35,440 nucleotides of DNA from Sandaracinaceae bacterium. GTDB lineage: Bacteria; Myxococcota_A; Polyangia; Polyangiales; Houyiibacteriaceae. Of this stretch, positions 13,688-23,041 are shown piece after piece. The stretch is taken from NCBI GenBank assembly GCA_016706685.1, contig JADJJE010000034.1, positions 1-35,440 on the forward strand. The letters run 5' to 3'. The notes below the pieces were generated by a model that was not told where the DNA came from, searched no databases, and worked only from the letters and a program-made list of their open reading frames with translations. Each line of letters begins with the position of its first letter. Positions within the stretch are counted from its first letter, which is position 1. The translations under genes were made by a program, and so were the position numbers.

Positions 13688-16084
13688 TCAGGGCCCGACG
13701 ATGGTCTCGTTGCTGATGGCCCCTGCCAGCACGTCGGCCTCGCAGAACGGCATCTCGTTCCACATGCCGGCCGCGTAGAGCCGCGTCTGGTCTGCGTAGT
13801 GCGGCGACGCGGGGTCGGTGGACTGGCTGTAGGTGAGCAACGTGTACGCGCGCGGGCAGGGGTCGCCCGCGTCCCACGTGACCGCCTGGATGTGGCTGTT
13901 TCCCGCGCGGATGTTGCTGTAGCCCGAGTCGTCCACCAGCGACGAGGAGATCACGCTGAAGCCGAGCGAGTCGGGCATGCCGGGCACCGGGATGTGCTCG
14001 TCGCCCACGATGCGGAACTGCACCTCCGACCACGCGCGGTCGAGCGGGATGTTGGCTTGGTCCAGCAGCGCCGTCGCGTCCACGATGGCCTGGCGGATGC
14101 CGTCTGCCACGGCGGCGTCGGTGGTGTTCACGTCGCGCGGGGTGTTCACCGGATCGGCCTCGTCGAACGGGGTGGCCCACAGGTCGTCTAGCCCGCTGAT
14201 GCGCGCGTACACCTCGCGGAACACGTGCGCGCCCTGGCTGGTGGGCGTGAAGCGCTGGTCCCACGCCAGCAGCACGTCGCAGGCGGCCTCCGGGCGCGTG
14301 CCATCTGCGGTGAAGGAAGACCAGTCGGCGGTGGCGGCACACACGGCCAGGATGCCCTCCATGCTCACGTCGGCCGCCTGGGAGCGACCGTTGAACACGT
14401 TGGCCATCAGGTCCTCGATGGCGAAGCCCGCTTCGCCGAGGCCGTCGGTGCCCGCTCGCCGCTCCTCGGCCTGCGCGAAGGTCTGGCGCGTGCGGATGGA
14501 CTGCGCGTAGCGCTCGCGCCCGGAGAACGGCGGGAAGTCCTCCAGCAGCTGGCGGGGGTTGCTGAGCCAGAACGAGTCGTTGGCGTTGGCCACGTAGTCC
14601 GTGGTCCGCAGGTGCGGCAGGTCGTCGTAGCCCAGGATGCCGGGCGGCGTCCCCACGGCGTTGCCCCACTCGCAGGCCGCACGTGAGCCGTCCAGGCTGG
14701 GAAAGCCCTGGCGCGTGAGCAGGCGCGCCACCGCCGTCTGGCTGCAGTCCTCGAGCTGCGCGTCGGTCACGTTGGGCACCACGGTGACGTCGCCGTAGTA
14801 GGCCTGCCCGTCGCGGCTGGCGGCGATGGTGTTCACCCACGGGATGCCGATCAGCGCCAGCGCCTCCTCGAAGGCGTCCATGTCCTGCGCCTGCCCCATG
14901 CGCACCCACTGCTCCACCAAGCGGTCGTTCTCGATGTTGGCGTCTCGGAACGTGATGGCGGTGCGCGCGATGGTGGGCCAGCCGCCCACCAGCGACGAGA
15001 TGGCCCCGAGGTCCACCATGGGCCCGAAGTGGCTGGTGTAGAGCGTGAGCTCACGCGCCTCGAGCGTGCCGTCGTCCTGCAGCACCTCCACGGTCACCGG
15101 GTGCGCCTCGATGCGGCGCTCTTCGCCCTCGTAGAGGTAGACCATCGGGTCGTCCGCCTTGAGCGTGAGCTCGTAGAACGAGAAGTGCAGGGAGGACGCG
15201 ACGGTGTGGCTCCACGCCAGGTTCTCGTTGAAGCCGATGTTGATGACGGGCACCCCGTGCAGCGAGGCGCCCGCCGCGTCGTACACCCCCGGGATGGTCA
15301 GGTGCGCTTGGTAGAAGCGCTCCGGGCCGCTCCACGGAAAGTGCGGGTTGCCGTACAGCAGGCCGGCGCCGCTGCGGGAGCTCTCGGAGCCCACCGCGTA
15401 GGCGTTCGAGCCCATCTCCTCGACGGGGCGGAAGCCCAACGCCTGCCGCGTCACCCCGGGCGCGCTCCCGGGTAGCTGGGGCGGGCCCTCGAAGCGCGCT
15501 AGCGGCAGCTCGGGCGAAGCCGCCGCGATCAACGGCGCGAGCGTGCCTGTGCTCGCCCGTAGGCCGAGCTTGCGATAGACGCGGGCCAGGTCCAGCTCCG
15601 TGAGCTCGCGCACCCACGGCTCGCTGCGACAGCCTTCGTCGCCCTGCGCGAGGCCGTCCAGTCCCACCTCGGCCAAGTGTCGGTTCATGCCGGCGGCGTA
15701 CCCGCGCACCGCGTCGCGTGCCCAGCCCGGCAAGGGCCGCAAGAACTCGCGCTCGGCGAGCCGCGCGGTGTTGTAGTGGCGGTAGACCATGTCCTCGGCC
15801 ACGTCGCCGCCCGCCTCGCCCCACCAGCGGGCGGTCGTGCCCTCGGCGCGGATCACCTCGCGCATGAGCACGCAGTAGTTGTCCTGCGCGTAGGCGTAGC
15901 CGTAGCCGTAGCCGAGGCTGCCGAAGTCTTCGGCCGTGATGTGCGGGACGCCGTAGGCCGTGCGCACGATGCGCGCCTCGTAGTGCACCGCGTCACCGCC
16001 ACACGACGAGGCGCCGAGCGCGAGCAGCAGGAGACCGGAGCAGAGCAGGGCGGGGGGACGCCGATGGGTCGCGAATAGGGTCAT
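13688..16084 (-). CDS. Penicillin acylase family (S45 Ntn-hydrolase) lipoprotein, AHL-acylase-like
   Basis: A 798-residue secreted amidase precursor. It has a lipoprotein-type signal (PALLCSGLLLLALGASSC, Cys28). S45 enzymes self-cleave before a Ser that becomes the N-terminal nucleophile of the beta chain; here that is Ser226 in EEMGSNAYAVG, followed by the expected GNPHFPW. Upstream are RTAYGVPHI and YGYAYAQDN, typical of the alpha chain, and downstream NANDSFW. The family includes penicillin G acylases, aculeacin acylase and acyl-homoserine-lactone acylases (PvdQ, QuiP); sequence alone does not separate them. The ATG lies 24 bases behind the rhodanese stop, so it may be the last gene of the efflux/sigma/rhodanese line. 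It converges on the thioesterase gene. Confidence 0.88.
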   Translation of the reverse strand: MTLFATHRRPPALLCSGLLLLALGASSCGGDAVHYEARIVRTAYGVPHITAEDFGSLGYGYGYAYAQDNYCVLMREVIRAEGTTARWWGEAGGDVAEDMVYRHYNTARLAEREFLRPLPGWARDAVRGYAAGMNRHLAEVGLDGLAQGDEGCRSEPWVRELTELDLARVYRKLGLRASTGTLAPLIAAASPELPLARFEGPPQLPGSAPGVTRQALGFRPVEEMGSNAYAVGSESSRSGAGLLYGNPHFPWSGPERFYQAHLTIPGVYDAAGASLHGVPVINIGFNENLAWSHTVASSLHFSFYELTLKADDPMVYLYEGEERRIEAHPVTVEVLQDDGTLEARELTLYTSHFGPMVDLGAISSLVGGWPTIARTAITFRDANIENDRLVEQWVRMGQAQDMDAFEEALALIGIPWVNTIAASRDGQAYYGDVTVVPNVTDAQLEDCSQTAVARLLTRQGFPSLDGSRAACEWGNAVGTPPGILGYDDLPHLRTTDYVANANDSFWLSNPRQLLEDFPPFSGRERYAQSIRTRQTFAQAEERRAGTDGLGEAGFAIEDLMANVFNGRSQAADVSMEGILAVCAATADWSSFTADGTRPEAACDVLLAWDQRFTPTSQGAHVFREVYARISGLDDLWATPFDEADPVNTPRDVNTTDAAVADGIRQAIVDATALLDQANIPLDRAWSEVQFRIVGDEHIPVPGMPDSLGFSVISSSLVDDSGYSNIRAGNSHIQAVTWDAGDPCPRAYTLLTYSQSTDPASPHYADQTRLYAAGMWNEMPFCEADVLAGAISNETIVGP

Positions 16085-16108
16085 CGGCCCCTGTCTACCA
16101 CGGAGAGG

Positions 16109-16399
16109 TCAGTAGTTGCCCATCGCGCCGACGTCGATCACCTCGTGGCCCGCCTTCTGGAGGATCTCGGCGGCTGCGCAGCTGCGCCCGCCGCTGCGGC
16201 AGTAGACTACTACGTTGGGCTTGCCGCGCAGCTCACCCATGCGGTTCGTGAGTTCTTGGACGGGGATGTTGAGCGCGCCCTCCACGTGGCCGGAGGCGAA
16301 CTCGGCGGGGCTGCGGACGTCCAGCAGGACGGCGCCATCAGCCACCATGCGGCGGGCTCGGGAGTTGGAGTTGTCGGCGCTTCGTGTGAACCAGGACAT
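16109..16399 (-). CDS. Single-domain rhodanese-like sulfurtransferase
   Basis: A 96-residue rhodanese domain. The N-terminal CH2A-type motif LLDVRSPAEFASGHVEGALNIP and the active-site loop YCRSGGRS (Cys67) are complete, so it should be able to hold a persulfide. No signal peptide. It lies between the ECF sigma gene (75 bases upstream) and the acylase gene (24 bases downstream), all on the minus strand. GGAAG precedes the ATG by about five bases. Single-domain rhodaneses handle sulfane sulfur or cyanide; the specific partner is unknown. Confidence 0.92.
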   Translation of the reverse strand: MSWFTRSADNSNSRARRMVADGAVLLDVRSPAEFASGHVEGALNIPVQELTNRMGELRGKPNVVVYCRSGGRSCAAAEILQKAGHEVIDVGAMGNY

Positions 16400-16474
16400 G
16401 CTGTCTTCCTTCCGTGTGAACGCTGTTGTTCGTACGTAGGAGCCAGCCAGCAGGGCAGAGGGTTCACGAAATCG

Positions 16475-17077
16475 TCAGGGGAGGCGCGCGCAGTCCCACT
16501 CTTCGTCACTGGCCACGGGGGCCAGCTGCTCGAAGGCCTCGCGCAGCGCCGTGCGGGCCCGGTGCAGGCGGCTCTTCAGCGCAGGCACCGTGATGCCCAG
16601 GCGCTTGGCGGTCTCTCCCGCGCTCAGGCCCAGCAGGTCGCGCAGCACGATGACCTCGCGGTGGGCGTCCGGCAGGCTGCACAGGGCACGGCCGATGGCA
16701 CGCCCCACCTGTGCGGCCTCCAGCTGCTCCTCCGGCGTGGCGCCCGCGTCGGCGCGGTCGGCCACCGTGCTGTCCGGCAGGTGCGGCTGGTTCTTCAGCC
16801 CGCGGCGGCGGCGGTTGCAGGCGCTCCGGGCCAGGGCGAACACCCAGCTGGAGAGCGCCGCGCGCTGCTCGAAGTCCCCCAGGTGCGACGCCACGGCCAG
16901 CAGGGTGTCCTGCATGACGTCCATGGCGTCGGCCTCGTGGCGGCAGAGCTGCTGGCCGAAGCGCCGCACCGAGGGGCTGAGCTCGGTGAGCAGCGCCTGC
17001 ATGGCCGCGCCGTCACCGCTCTTGGCCCGCTCGAGGAGCGCCTGGTCGCTATGCGCCGCTGACTTCGGGTTCGCCAT
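16475..17077 (-). CDS. ECF-type RNA polymerase sigma factor
   Basis: A 200-residue sigma-70 family protein with the two ECF domains. Region 2 contains DAMDVMQDTLLAVASHL and SSWVFALARSACNRRRR; region 4 contains LPDAHREVIVLRDLLGLSAG, ETAKRLGITVPALKSRLHRA. I take the ATG at 17077; a TTG three codons earlier is less likely. The gene starts inside the end of the RND pump gene (29-base overlap), so it is translated from the same transcript or coupled to it. No anti-sigma factor gene with a transmembrane helix lies next to it; the next gene is a rhodanese. Confidence 0.92.
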   Translation of the reverse strand: MANPKSAAHSDQALLERAKSGDGAAMQALLTELSPSVRRFGQQLCRHEADAMDVMQDTLLAVASHLGDFEQRAALSSWVFALARSACNRRRRGLKNQPHLPDSTVADRADAGATPEEQLEAAQVGRAIGRALCSLPDAHREVIVLRDLLGLSAGETAKRLGITVPALKSRLHRARTALREAFEQLAPVASDEEWDCARLP

Positions 17078-20000
17078 GCGGCTCAACGTAGCAGCTCGCG
17101 CCTTCGCTCTCCATCCGGGCGCGCTTCTCCTGGTGGCTGCGGAGCGAGTAGTACAGCAGCGGGACGGTCATGCGCGACAGCAGCAGCGAGGCCACCTCGC
17201 CCGCCATCAGCGCGATGGCCAGGCCCTGGAAGATGGGGTCGAACAGGATGACGCCCGCGCCCACGATGACGGCGGCGGCGGTCAGCACCATGGGCCGGAA
17301 GCGCACGGCGCCCGCGTCCACCACGGCCTCCTCGAGGGGCATGCCCTCCGCCAGGCGCAGCTCGATGAAGTCCACGAGGATGATGGAGTTGCGCACCACG
17401 ATGCCGGCGCCGGCGATGAAGCCGATCATGGACGTGGCGGAGAAGAACGCGCCCAGCAGGCCGTGGGCCGGCAGGATGCCCACCAGCGAGAAGGGGATGG
17501 CGGACATGATCACCACCGGCACCAGGTACGAGCGGAACCACGCCAGCACCAGCACGTAGATGAGCACCAGCACCACCGCGAACGCCACGCCCAGATCTCG
17601 GAAGACCTCGTACGTGATGTGCCACTCGCCGTCCCACTTCACGGTGTAGCGGCTCGTGTCGCTCGGCTGCTCGGCGGTCAGCTGCTCGATGGCGTAGCCC
17701 TCGGGCAGCACGATGGCGTCGAGCGCGGGCCCGAGCTCCAGCATGGCGTACACGGGGCTCTCGATGGCGCCCGCCACGTCGCCGGTGACGTACACCACGG
17801 GCAGCAGGTTCTTGTGATAGATGCTGTGCTCTTGGACGCCGTCCTCGGCGCGCACGAGCTCGCGCAGCGGCACCACGCGCCCTCCGGTGCCCACCATGGG
17901 GGTCGCCAGCAGGCGGTCACGGTCCGAGCGCGTCGCGCGGTCGAGCTGCACCAGGATGGGCACGTCGCTGGGCATGCGCTCGTCGTGCAGGCGGCCCACC
18001 GGCTCACCCGCCAGCGCCAAGCGCAGCGTGCGGGCGATCTCGGCCTCGCTCACGCCGTGCATCGCGGCCTTCTCGTCGTCCACCACGAAGCGGCGCTCGG
18101 CCTGGGCGGTCTCCATGAACACGTCCACGTCCACCACTCCGTCGAGCGCGTTCATCGCGTCGCGGATCTGCCCGGCCACCGTGATCTGCCGCTCGTAGTC
18201 CGGGCCGTACACCTCGGCCACCAGCGTCTGCAGCACGGGCGGCCCCGGCGGCACCTCGGTGACCTGGATGGTGGCGCCGAAGCGCTCGGCCACCGGCAGC
18301 AGCTGCTCGCGCAGCGCGCGCGCGATGTCGTGGCTCTGGGCGTCACGGTCGTGCTTGGGCAGCAGGTTCACCACGATGTCGGCCAGGTGGCTGCCCTGTC
18401 GCAGGTAGTAGTGGCGCACCAGCCCGTTGAAGGTGATGGGGCCGGACGTGCCCACGTAGCTCTGGTAGCTGACCACCTCGGGCTGCGCGCGCACCACGTC
18501 GGCCAGCGCGCGCGTCACTCGCGCCGTGTCCTCGAGGGTGGTGCCCTCGGGCATGTCCACCATCACCTGGAACTCGCTCTTGTTGTCGAAGGGCAGCATC
18601 TTCACCTTCACCCAGCCCACGGCCACCAGCAGCAGGCTGCCCACCAGCAGCACCTGGATGCCGATCAAGAAGGTCCAGCGCGCGCGCCGGCTGCGGATCA
18701 GGAACCCCACGAAGCGACGGTACGCGCGAGTGGAGCGGCCCTCCTGCTCGTGGGCGTGGTGCCCGCCACTGCCGTCTGCGTGGGCTCCGGAGCCGCGCTT
18801 CAGCAGGCGCACCGAGGCCCACGGCGTGACCGCGAACGCGACCACCAGCGAGAAGATCATGGCCGCCGCGGCGCCCACCGGGATGGGGCGCATGTAGGGG
18901 CCCATCAGGCCACCCACGAACGCCATGGGCAGGATGGCGGCGATGACCGTCATGGTGGCGAGGATGGTGGGGTTGCCCACCTCGTCGGTGGCGCGCACCG
19001 CGATCTCCAGCAGCGGTCGGCCTTGGTTCTCGGGCAGGCGGTAGTGCCGCGCGATGTTCTCGACCACCACGATGGCGTCGTCCACCAGGATGCCGATGCT
19101 GAAGATCAGCGCGAACAGCGTGATGCGGTTCAGCGTGTACCCGTACAGGTAGAAGACGGTGAGCGTGAGGGCGAGCGTGGCCGGGATGGCCAGCATCACG
19201 ATCAGGGCCTCGCGGCGCCCGAGCGCGATCAGGATCAAGAGCGCCACGCCCACGACGGCGACGCCCATGTGCAGCAGCAGCTCGTCGCTCTTCTCGGCCG
19301 CGCTCTCGCCGTAGTCGCGCGTCACGCTCACCTGCACGTCGCTCGGCACCAGCGTCCCGCGCAGGGTCTCGAGCTTGGCCATCACGGCGGCCACCACGGC
19401 CACGGCGTTGGTGCCCTCACGCTTCGACACGGCGATGGTCACGGCGGGCCACTCGCTCTCGCCCGCCCGCGCGGCCACCTCGTCGTGCTCTGCCGCAGCG
19501 CCTGCACCGAAGCGCACGTAGCTGGCGGGCTCGGCGCCACCGTCCACCACCTCGGCCACGTCGCGCAGGTACACGGGCCGGCCTTCCCACGCGCCGATCA
19601 CCACGCTGCGCACGTCGTCCGCGTTCTCGAGCGCCGTGCCCGTCTCCACCAACAGCTCGTGCCCGCCCTCGGCCACCGAACCCGCCGGCATGCGCGCGTT
19701 CTGCGAGGAGAGCGCCTGCGTCACGGCGAGGGCCGACAGCCCGCGGGCGCTCAGCAGCTCGGGGTCCAGCAGCACGCGCACCTGGCGCGTCTCGCCGCCG
19801 ATGACCTGTACGTCGGTCACGTCCGGCACTTGCTTCAACTCGGCGCGCAGCTCGTCGGCCACCTGCCGCAGCTGGGCGCTGTCGTAGCGCTCGCTGAAGA
19901 GCGTGATGGCCAGCACCGGCACGTCGTCGATGAAGCGCGGCCGGATGAGCGGCGCGCTCGCCTCGCTCGGCAGGCGGTCGGCGTGCGCGGCCAGGCGGTC

Positions 20001-20369
20001 ACGCACGCGCAAGATGGCGTCCTCTTCGCTGGCGCCCACCTCGAAGCGCGCGATGACCAGGCTGCGGCCCGGGCTGGACGTGGAGTACACGTACTCCACC
20101 CCGGGGACCTCTTGCACCAAGCGCTCCACGGGCGAAGACACGCGCTGCTCCACCTCGCGGGCCGTGGCGCCGGGCAGGGCGATGAAGATGTCCACCATGG
20201 GCACCTTGATCTGCGGCTCCTCCTCGCGCGGCAGCAGCTGCACCGCGAAGGCGCCCAGGGCCACGGCGCTCACGATGAGCACGGGCGTGAGCTTGTTGCC
20301 GATGAAGGCGCGGGCGAGGCGCCCAGCCATGCCCAGCGGGGCTTGCTCGGTCTGCGGTTCGGGGGTCAC
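17049..20369 (-). CDS. RND efflux transporter, AcrB/HAE-like inner-membrane pump
   Basis: A 1106-residue RND transporter with the two-fold repeat of six helices each. N-terminal helix LTPVLIVSAVALGAFAVQLL; porter domains with the conserved VEYVYSTSSPGRS; TM4 carries the proton-relay Asp pair (D430, D431 in GILVDDAIVVVENI). The second half repeats the pattern (LGVAFAVVLVLIYVLVL, SLVGILPAHGLLGAFFSATS, GIVVRNSIILVDFIEL). A His-rich loop (HADGSGGHHAHEQEG) sits before the repeat's second half, an unusual insertion possibly tied to metal. The stop is inside the sigma-factor gene, and the start overlaps the adaptor stop by four bases. Exports hydrophobic compounds or drugs; the substrate is unknown. 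Confidence 0.95.
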   Translation of the reverse strand: MTPEPQTEQAPLGMAGRLARAFIGNKLTPVLIVSAVALGAFAVQLLPREEEPQIKVPMVDIFIALPGATAREVEQRVSSPVERLVQEVPGVEYVYSTSSPGRSLVIARFEVGASEEDAILRVRDRLAAHADRLPSEASAPLIRPRFIDDVPVLAITLFSERYDSAQLRQVADELRAELKQVPDVTDVQVIGGETRQVRVLLDPELLSARGLSALAVTQALSSQNARMPAGSVAEGGHELLVETGTALENADDVRSVVIGAWEGRPVYLRDVAEVVDGGAEPASYVRFGAGAAAEHDEVAARAGESEWPAVTIAVSKREGTNAVAVVAAVMAKLETLRGTLVPSDVQVSVTRDYGESAAEKSDELLLHMGVAVVGVALLILIALGRREALIVMLAIPATLALTLTVFYLYGYTLNRITLFALIFSIGILVDDAIVVVENIARHYRLPENQGRPLLEIAVRATDEVGNPTILATMTVIAAILPMAFVGGLMGPYMRPIPVGAAAAMIFSLVVAFAVTPWASVRLLKRGSGAHADGSGGHHAHEQEGRSTRAYRRFVGFLIRSRRARWTFLIGIQVLLVGSLLLVAVGWVKVKMLPFDNKSEFQVMVDMPEGTTLEDTARVTRALADVVRAQPEVVSYQSYVGTSGPITFNGLVRHYYLRQGSHLADIVVNLLPKHDRDAQSHDIARALREQLLPVAERFGATIQVTEVPPGPPVLQTLVAEVYGPDYERQITVAGQIRDAMNALDGVVDVDVFMETAQAERRFVVDDEKAAMHGVSEAEIARTLRLALAGEPVGRLHDERMPSDVPILVQLDRATRSDRDRLLATPMVGTGGRVVPLRELVRAEDGVQEHSIYHKNLLPVVYVTGDVAGAIESPVYAMLELGPALDAIVLPEGYAIEQLTAEQPSDTSRYTVKWDGEWHITYEVFRDLGVAFAVVLVLIYVLVLAWFRSYLVPVVIMSAIPFSLVGILPAHGLLGAFFSATSMIGFIAGAGIVVRNSIILVDFIELRLAEGMPLEEAVVDAGAVRFRPMVLTAAAVIVGAGVILFDPIFQGLAIALMAGEVASLLLSRMTVPLLYYSLRSHQEKRARMESEGASCYVEPHGEPEVSGA

Positions 20370-21547
20370 TGGCTCACCTCCACACGGTCGCGATCACGGA
20401 GGCTGCTCGGGGGGGCGACCACCACCACCTCGCCTGGGGAGAGTCCAGAGAGCACGGCCACGCGGTCACCCTGCGCGGCGCCCAGCGTCACGAGCCGGAG
20501 CTCTGCGATGCCGTCGTCCACCACGAACACGCGGTCGAGCGAGCCGCGCGCGCTGACGGCCTCGAGCGGCACGGTCAGCTGGTCGCGCGCCTGCCGTGGG
20601 AAGTGCACCCGCGCGAACATGCCGGCGCTGAGGCCCTCGAGCGCGTCGCTCGGCAGGTCCACCTTCACCACGAAGGCGCGGGCGGCGGCGTCCACCTGCG
20701 GCGAGACCTCGCCCACCGTCCCGGTGAGCACGCGCGCGTTCGCGTCCACGTGCACCTCCACTTGCTGGCCCAGCTGCACGCTGCCGGCCAAGGACTCGGG
20801 CACGGCCACCTCCACGCGCAGGCCACCTTCCTGCTCCAGCACGTAGAGGGGCGCTCCGGGAGCGGCCAGCTCGCCCACCTGGGCGGGCCGCGCCAGGACC
20901 ACGCCGTCGAAGGGCGCCCGCACGCGGGTGTAGTCGAGCGCCGCGCGTGCCGACAGCACCATCGCCCGGCTCTGCGCGATGTGGGAGTCGGCGCGGCTCA
21001 TGCCCGAGCGGCTCGCCTCGTATTGTGCCTCGGCGGCGCGGAAGGCCGTCTCGGCCTCGTCCGCCTGCTGCTGCGACACGGCGTGGTCGGCCCGCAGCGC
21101 GCGCATGCGCTCGTGAGTGGTGCGCGCCAGCTGCAGGGCAGCCTCGGCCGCCTGCGACTGTTGCTCGTACTGCGCGCGGGCGGCCTGCGCCTCGAGCGTG
21201 CCGGCGTTGGCCTGCAGGAGCCCTGCACGCGGGTCGGCGTCGTCCAGCGTGGCCAGCAGCTGGCCGCGCACCACGCGCTCGCCCACGGCCACGTCCAGGG
21301 TCTCCACGTAGCCCATCATGCGGCTCGTGAGCGTGGCGGTGTTGAGACCACGGACCGTGCCCGTGACGATGTAGCTCGACGCCACTGGGCCCTCGCTGGC
21401 CTCGGCCACGCGGACCTGCGCGGGCGGCGGAGGCGTGTCGTGCGAGTCGCCGGGGTCTGCCGAGGCTGCGCCGCACGCGGTCAGGAAGAGCGCGCCGAGC
21501 GGCAGGGTGAGCGAGCGGTACGACGGGATGGTGAGCAGCTTCTTCAT
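20366..21547 (-). CDS. RND efflux periplasmic adaptor (membrane fusion protein), lipoprotein
   Basis: A 393-residue membrane-fusion protein. It has a lipoprotein signal (LTLPLGALFLTAC, Cys25), a biotinyl-lipoyl-like region (VRVAEASEGPVASSYIVTG, GYVETLDVAVGERVVRGQLL), a long Ala/Gln-rich coiled-coil hairpin (about residues 115-200), the second lipoyl half (RAPFDGVVLARPAQVGELA), then beta-barrel and membrane-proximal domains. It bridges the RND pump and the TolC-like channel. The start overlaps the TolC-like stop by four bases and the stop overlaps the pump start, so the three are translated as a unit. Confidence 0.93.
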   Translation of the reverse strand: MKKLLTIPSYRSLTLPLGALFLTACGAASADPGDSHDTPPPPAQVRVAEASEGPVASSYIVTGTVRGLNTATLTSRMMGYVETLDVAVGERVVRGQLLATLDDADPRAGLLQANAGTLEAQAARAQYEQQSQAAEAALQLARTTHERMRALRADHAVSQQQADEAETAFRAAEAQYEASRSGMSRADSHIAQSRAMVLSARAALDYTRVRAPFDGVVLARPAQVGELAAPGAPLYVLEQEGGLRVEVAVPESLAGSVQLGQQVEVHVDANARVLTGTVGEVSPQVDAAARAFVVKVDLPSDALEGLSAGMFARVHFPRQARDQLTVPLEAVSARGSLDRVFVVDDGIAELRLVTLGAAQGDRVAVLSGLSPGEVVVVAPPSSLRDRDRVEVSQ

Positions 21548-22929
21548 GGGGAGACCTCATCGGGGTTGACGTTGATGCCGCCGAGCGCGACCGCGAGGTC
21601 CACGCGTGCCAGCTCGCGGGCATGGCGCGCTGCCAAGAGGCGCAGCTCGGTGTCCAGCAGAGCGGCCTGACTGCGCACCAGCGCGGCCGCGTCGCTCCTG
21701 CCGTTGTCCATTCGTTGGCGCTCGAGCGTGGCCGCGCTGCGGGCCAGCTCCACGCTGCGGGCGGCGACCGTGAGCCCCGCCTCGCGGGCCTCGAGCGCCA
21801 GCTGAGCCTGGCGGATGCGCAGGCGCACGGCCGACACGGCGCTCTGGGTGCTCACGCGCACGGCGTCGAGGTCCGCCTCGGTGGCGCGGCGCTGGGCCAG
21901 ATCCTGGAGGCCGTTGAAGAGGTTCACCTGCAGCACCAGGCCCACCGTCCAGCTCTCCCCGTGCTGCCCGCCCACCAGCTGCGAGCGGTGGCTCTGCAGC
22001 TCGGCGGCAGCCGCCAGCACTGGCGCGAAGCGCGCGAGCGAGGCGCGATGCGCGGCGGCGGCAGCGGCCTCGGTGGCCTCGGCGCGGCTCACCTCGGGGT
22101 GCTCGTGAAGGGGCAGTTGGTCCACGCTCAGGCGCGTCATCGCTCCCACATGGCCACCGTCATCCTCGGTCTCGGGGAGCGTCGAGCTCAGCTCGGTCGT
22201 CTGGTCGAGCGGCAGTCCCAGCGCGTGCTGGAGCGCCGCGGCGGCGGCCTCCGCCTCCCCACGCGCCTCGATGCTGCGCTGCTCCATGCTGGCCACGTGC
22301 AGCTCCACCGTCATGAGGTCGAGCTCGGTGGCCATCTCGTTGCGCAGCATGGAGCGCACCCTCTCCGCGTCGGCGCGGGCCGCCTCGAGCGCCACGGTGG
22401 CGACGCGCGCGCCTTCGCTGGCCAGCTGCGCCCCGTAGTACGCGCGGGCCACTCCGGCGGCGAGCTCGAGCTCGGCCTGGGTGACGGACGCCGCCGCGGC
22501 GCGGCTCTGCTCGCGTGCAGCGCGTGCGCCGAACCAGCCCTCGGCGTGCACCAGCGGCACCTGCAGGGTCAGGCGAGAGGCGTGGTCCGTGATGGCGCTC
22601 GGCCCGTTCAGGGCGGGGAGGGCCAGGTCCGCCGCGCCGAAGCGACCCTGTAGCAGCCGCGTCCCGAACGCGTACACGGGCTGGTCACCCCGCATGAGCG
22701 CCTGCTCGAAGTCGAGCCGCGGGAGCAGCCGACCGCGGGCCCCCATGACTTCAGCCTCGCGGCGGGTAGCCAGCGAGCGCGCCCCGGCCAGGCGGGGGTC
22801 GTGCTGGCGTGCGAGCTGGACGGCGTCGTCCAGGGTGAGCGCGCGCTGCGTTTGCGCCGCGGCAGGGCTAGCCGCGGACCAGGCCAGGGCGGCCAGCAGC
22901 GGGAGGGTGAGTCGGTCGAGGCGGGGCAT
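21544..22929 (-). CDS. TolC-like outer-membrane efflux protein
   Basis: A 461-residue outer-membrane channel. I start it at the ATG at 22929 (MPRLDRLTLPLLAALAW), which gives a clean Sec signal ending ASPAAAQ; the frame is open to 23043 but the extra residues do not look like a signal. The mature protein has two repeats of long helices plus strands: TLDDAVQLARQHDPRLAGAR at the N-terminus and WTVGLVLQVNLFNGLQD in the second half are characteristic of the OEP family. It is the first gene of the tripartite efflux operon; the promoter must lie between it and the divergent gene at 23042. Confidence 0.92.
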   Translation of the reverse strand: MPRLDRLTLPLLAALAWSAASPAAAQTQRALTLDDAVQLARQHDPRLAGARSLATRREAEVMGARGRLLPRLDFEQALMRGDQPVYAFGTRLLQGRFGAADLALPALNGPSAITDHASRLTLQVPLVHAEGWFGARAAREQSRAAAASVTQAELELAAGVARAYYGAQLASEGARVATVALEAARADAERVRSMLRNEMATELDLMTVELHVASMEQRSIEARGEAEAAAAALQHALGLPLDQTTELSSTLPETEDDGGHVGAMTRLSVDQLPLHEHPEVSRAEATEAAAAAAHRASLARFAPVLAAAAELQSHRSQLVGGQHGESWTVGLVLQVNLFNGLQDLAQRRATEADLDAVRVSTQSAVSAVRLRIRQAQLALEAREAGLTVAARSVELARSAATLERQRMDNGRSDAAALVRSQAALLDTELRLLAARHARELARVDLAVALGGINVNPDEVSP

Positions 22930-23041
22930 GCCGGTGGGAGCCAGCCGCCCGCGGAAAGGGTTCGCTGCGGATACACAAAAGCAGCTCGCCGAGTCAGACT
23001 GGGACTTCCGCGCCCCCAAATGGGGAGCCGCAGGCCTCCTC

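Noticed and set aside
16551..20846. A 1431-codon open frame on the plus strand
   Set aside because: It is antisense to the RND pump, sigma factor and adaptor genes; its protein is His/Gln/Arg-rich low complexity, the usual shadow of a high-GC gene.
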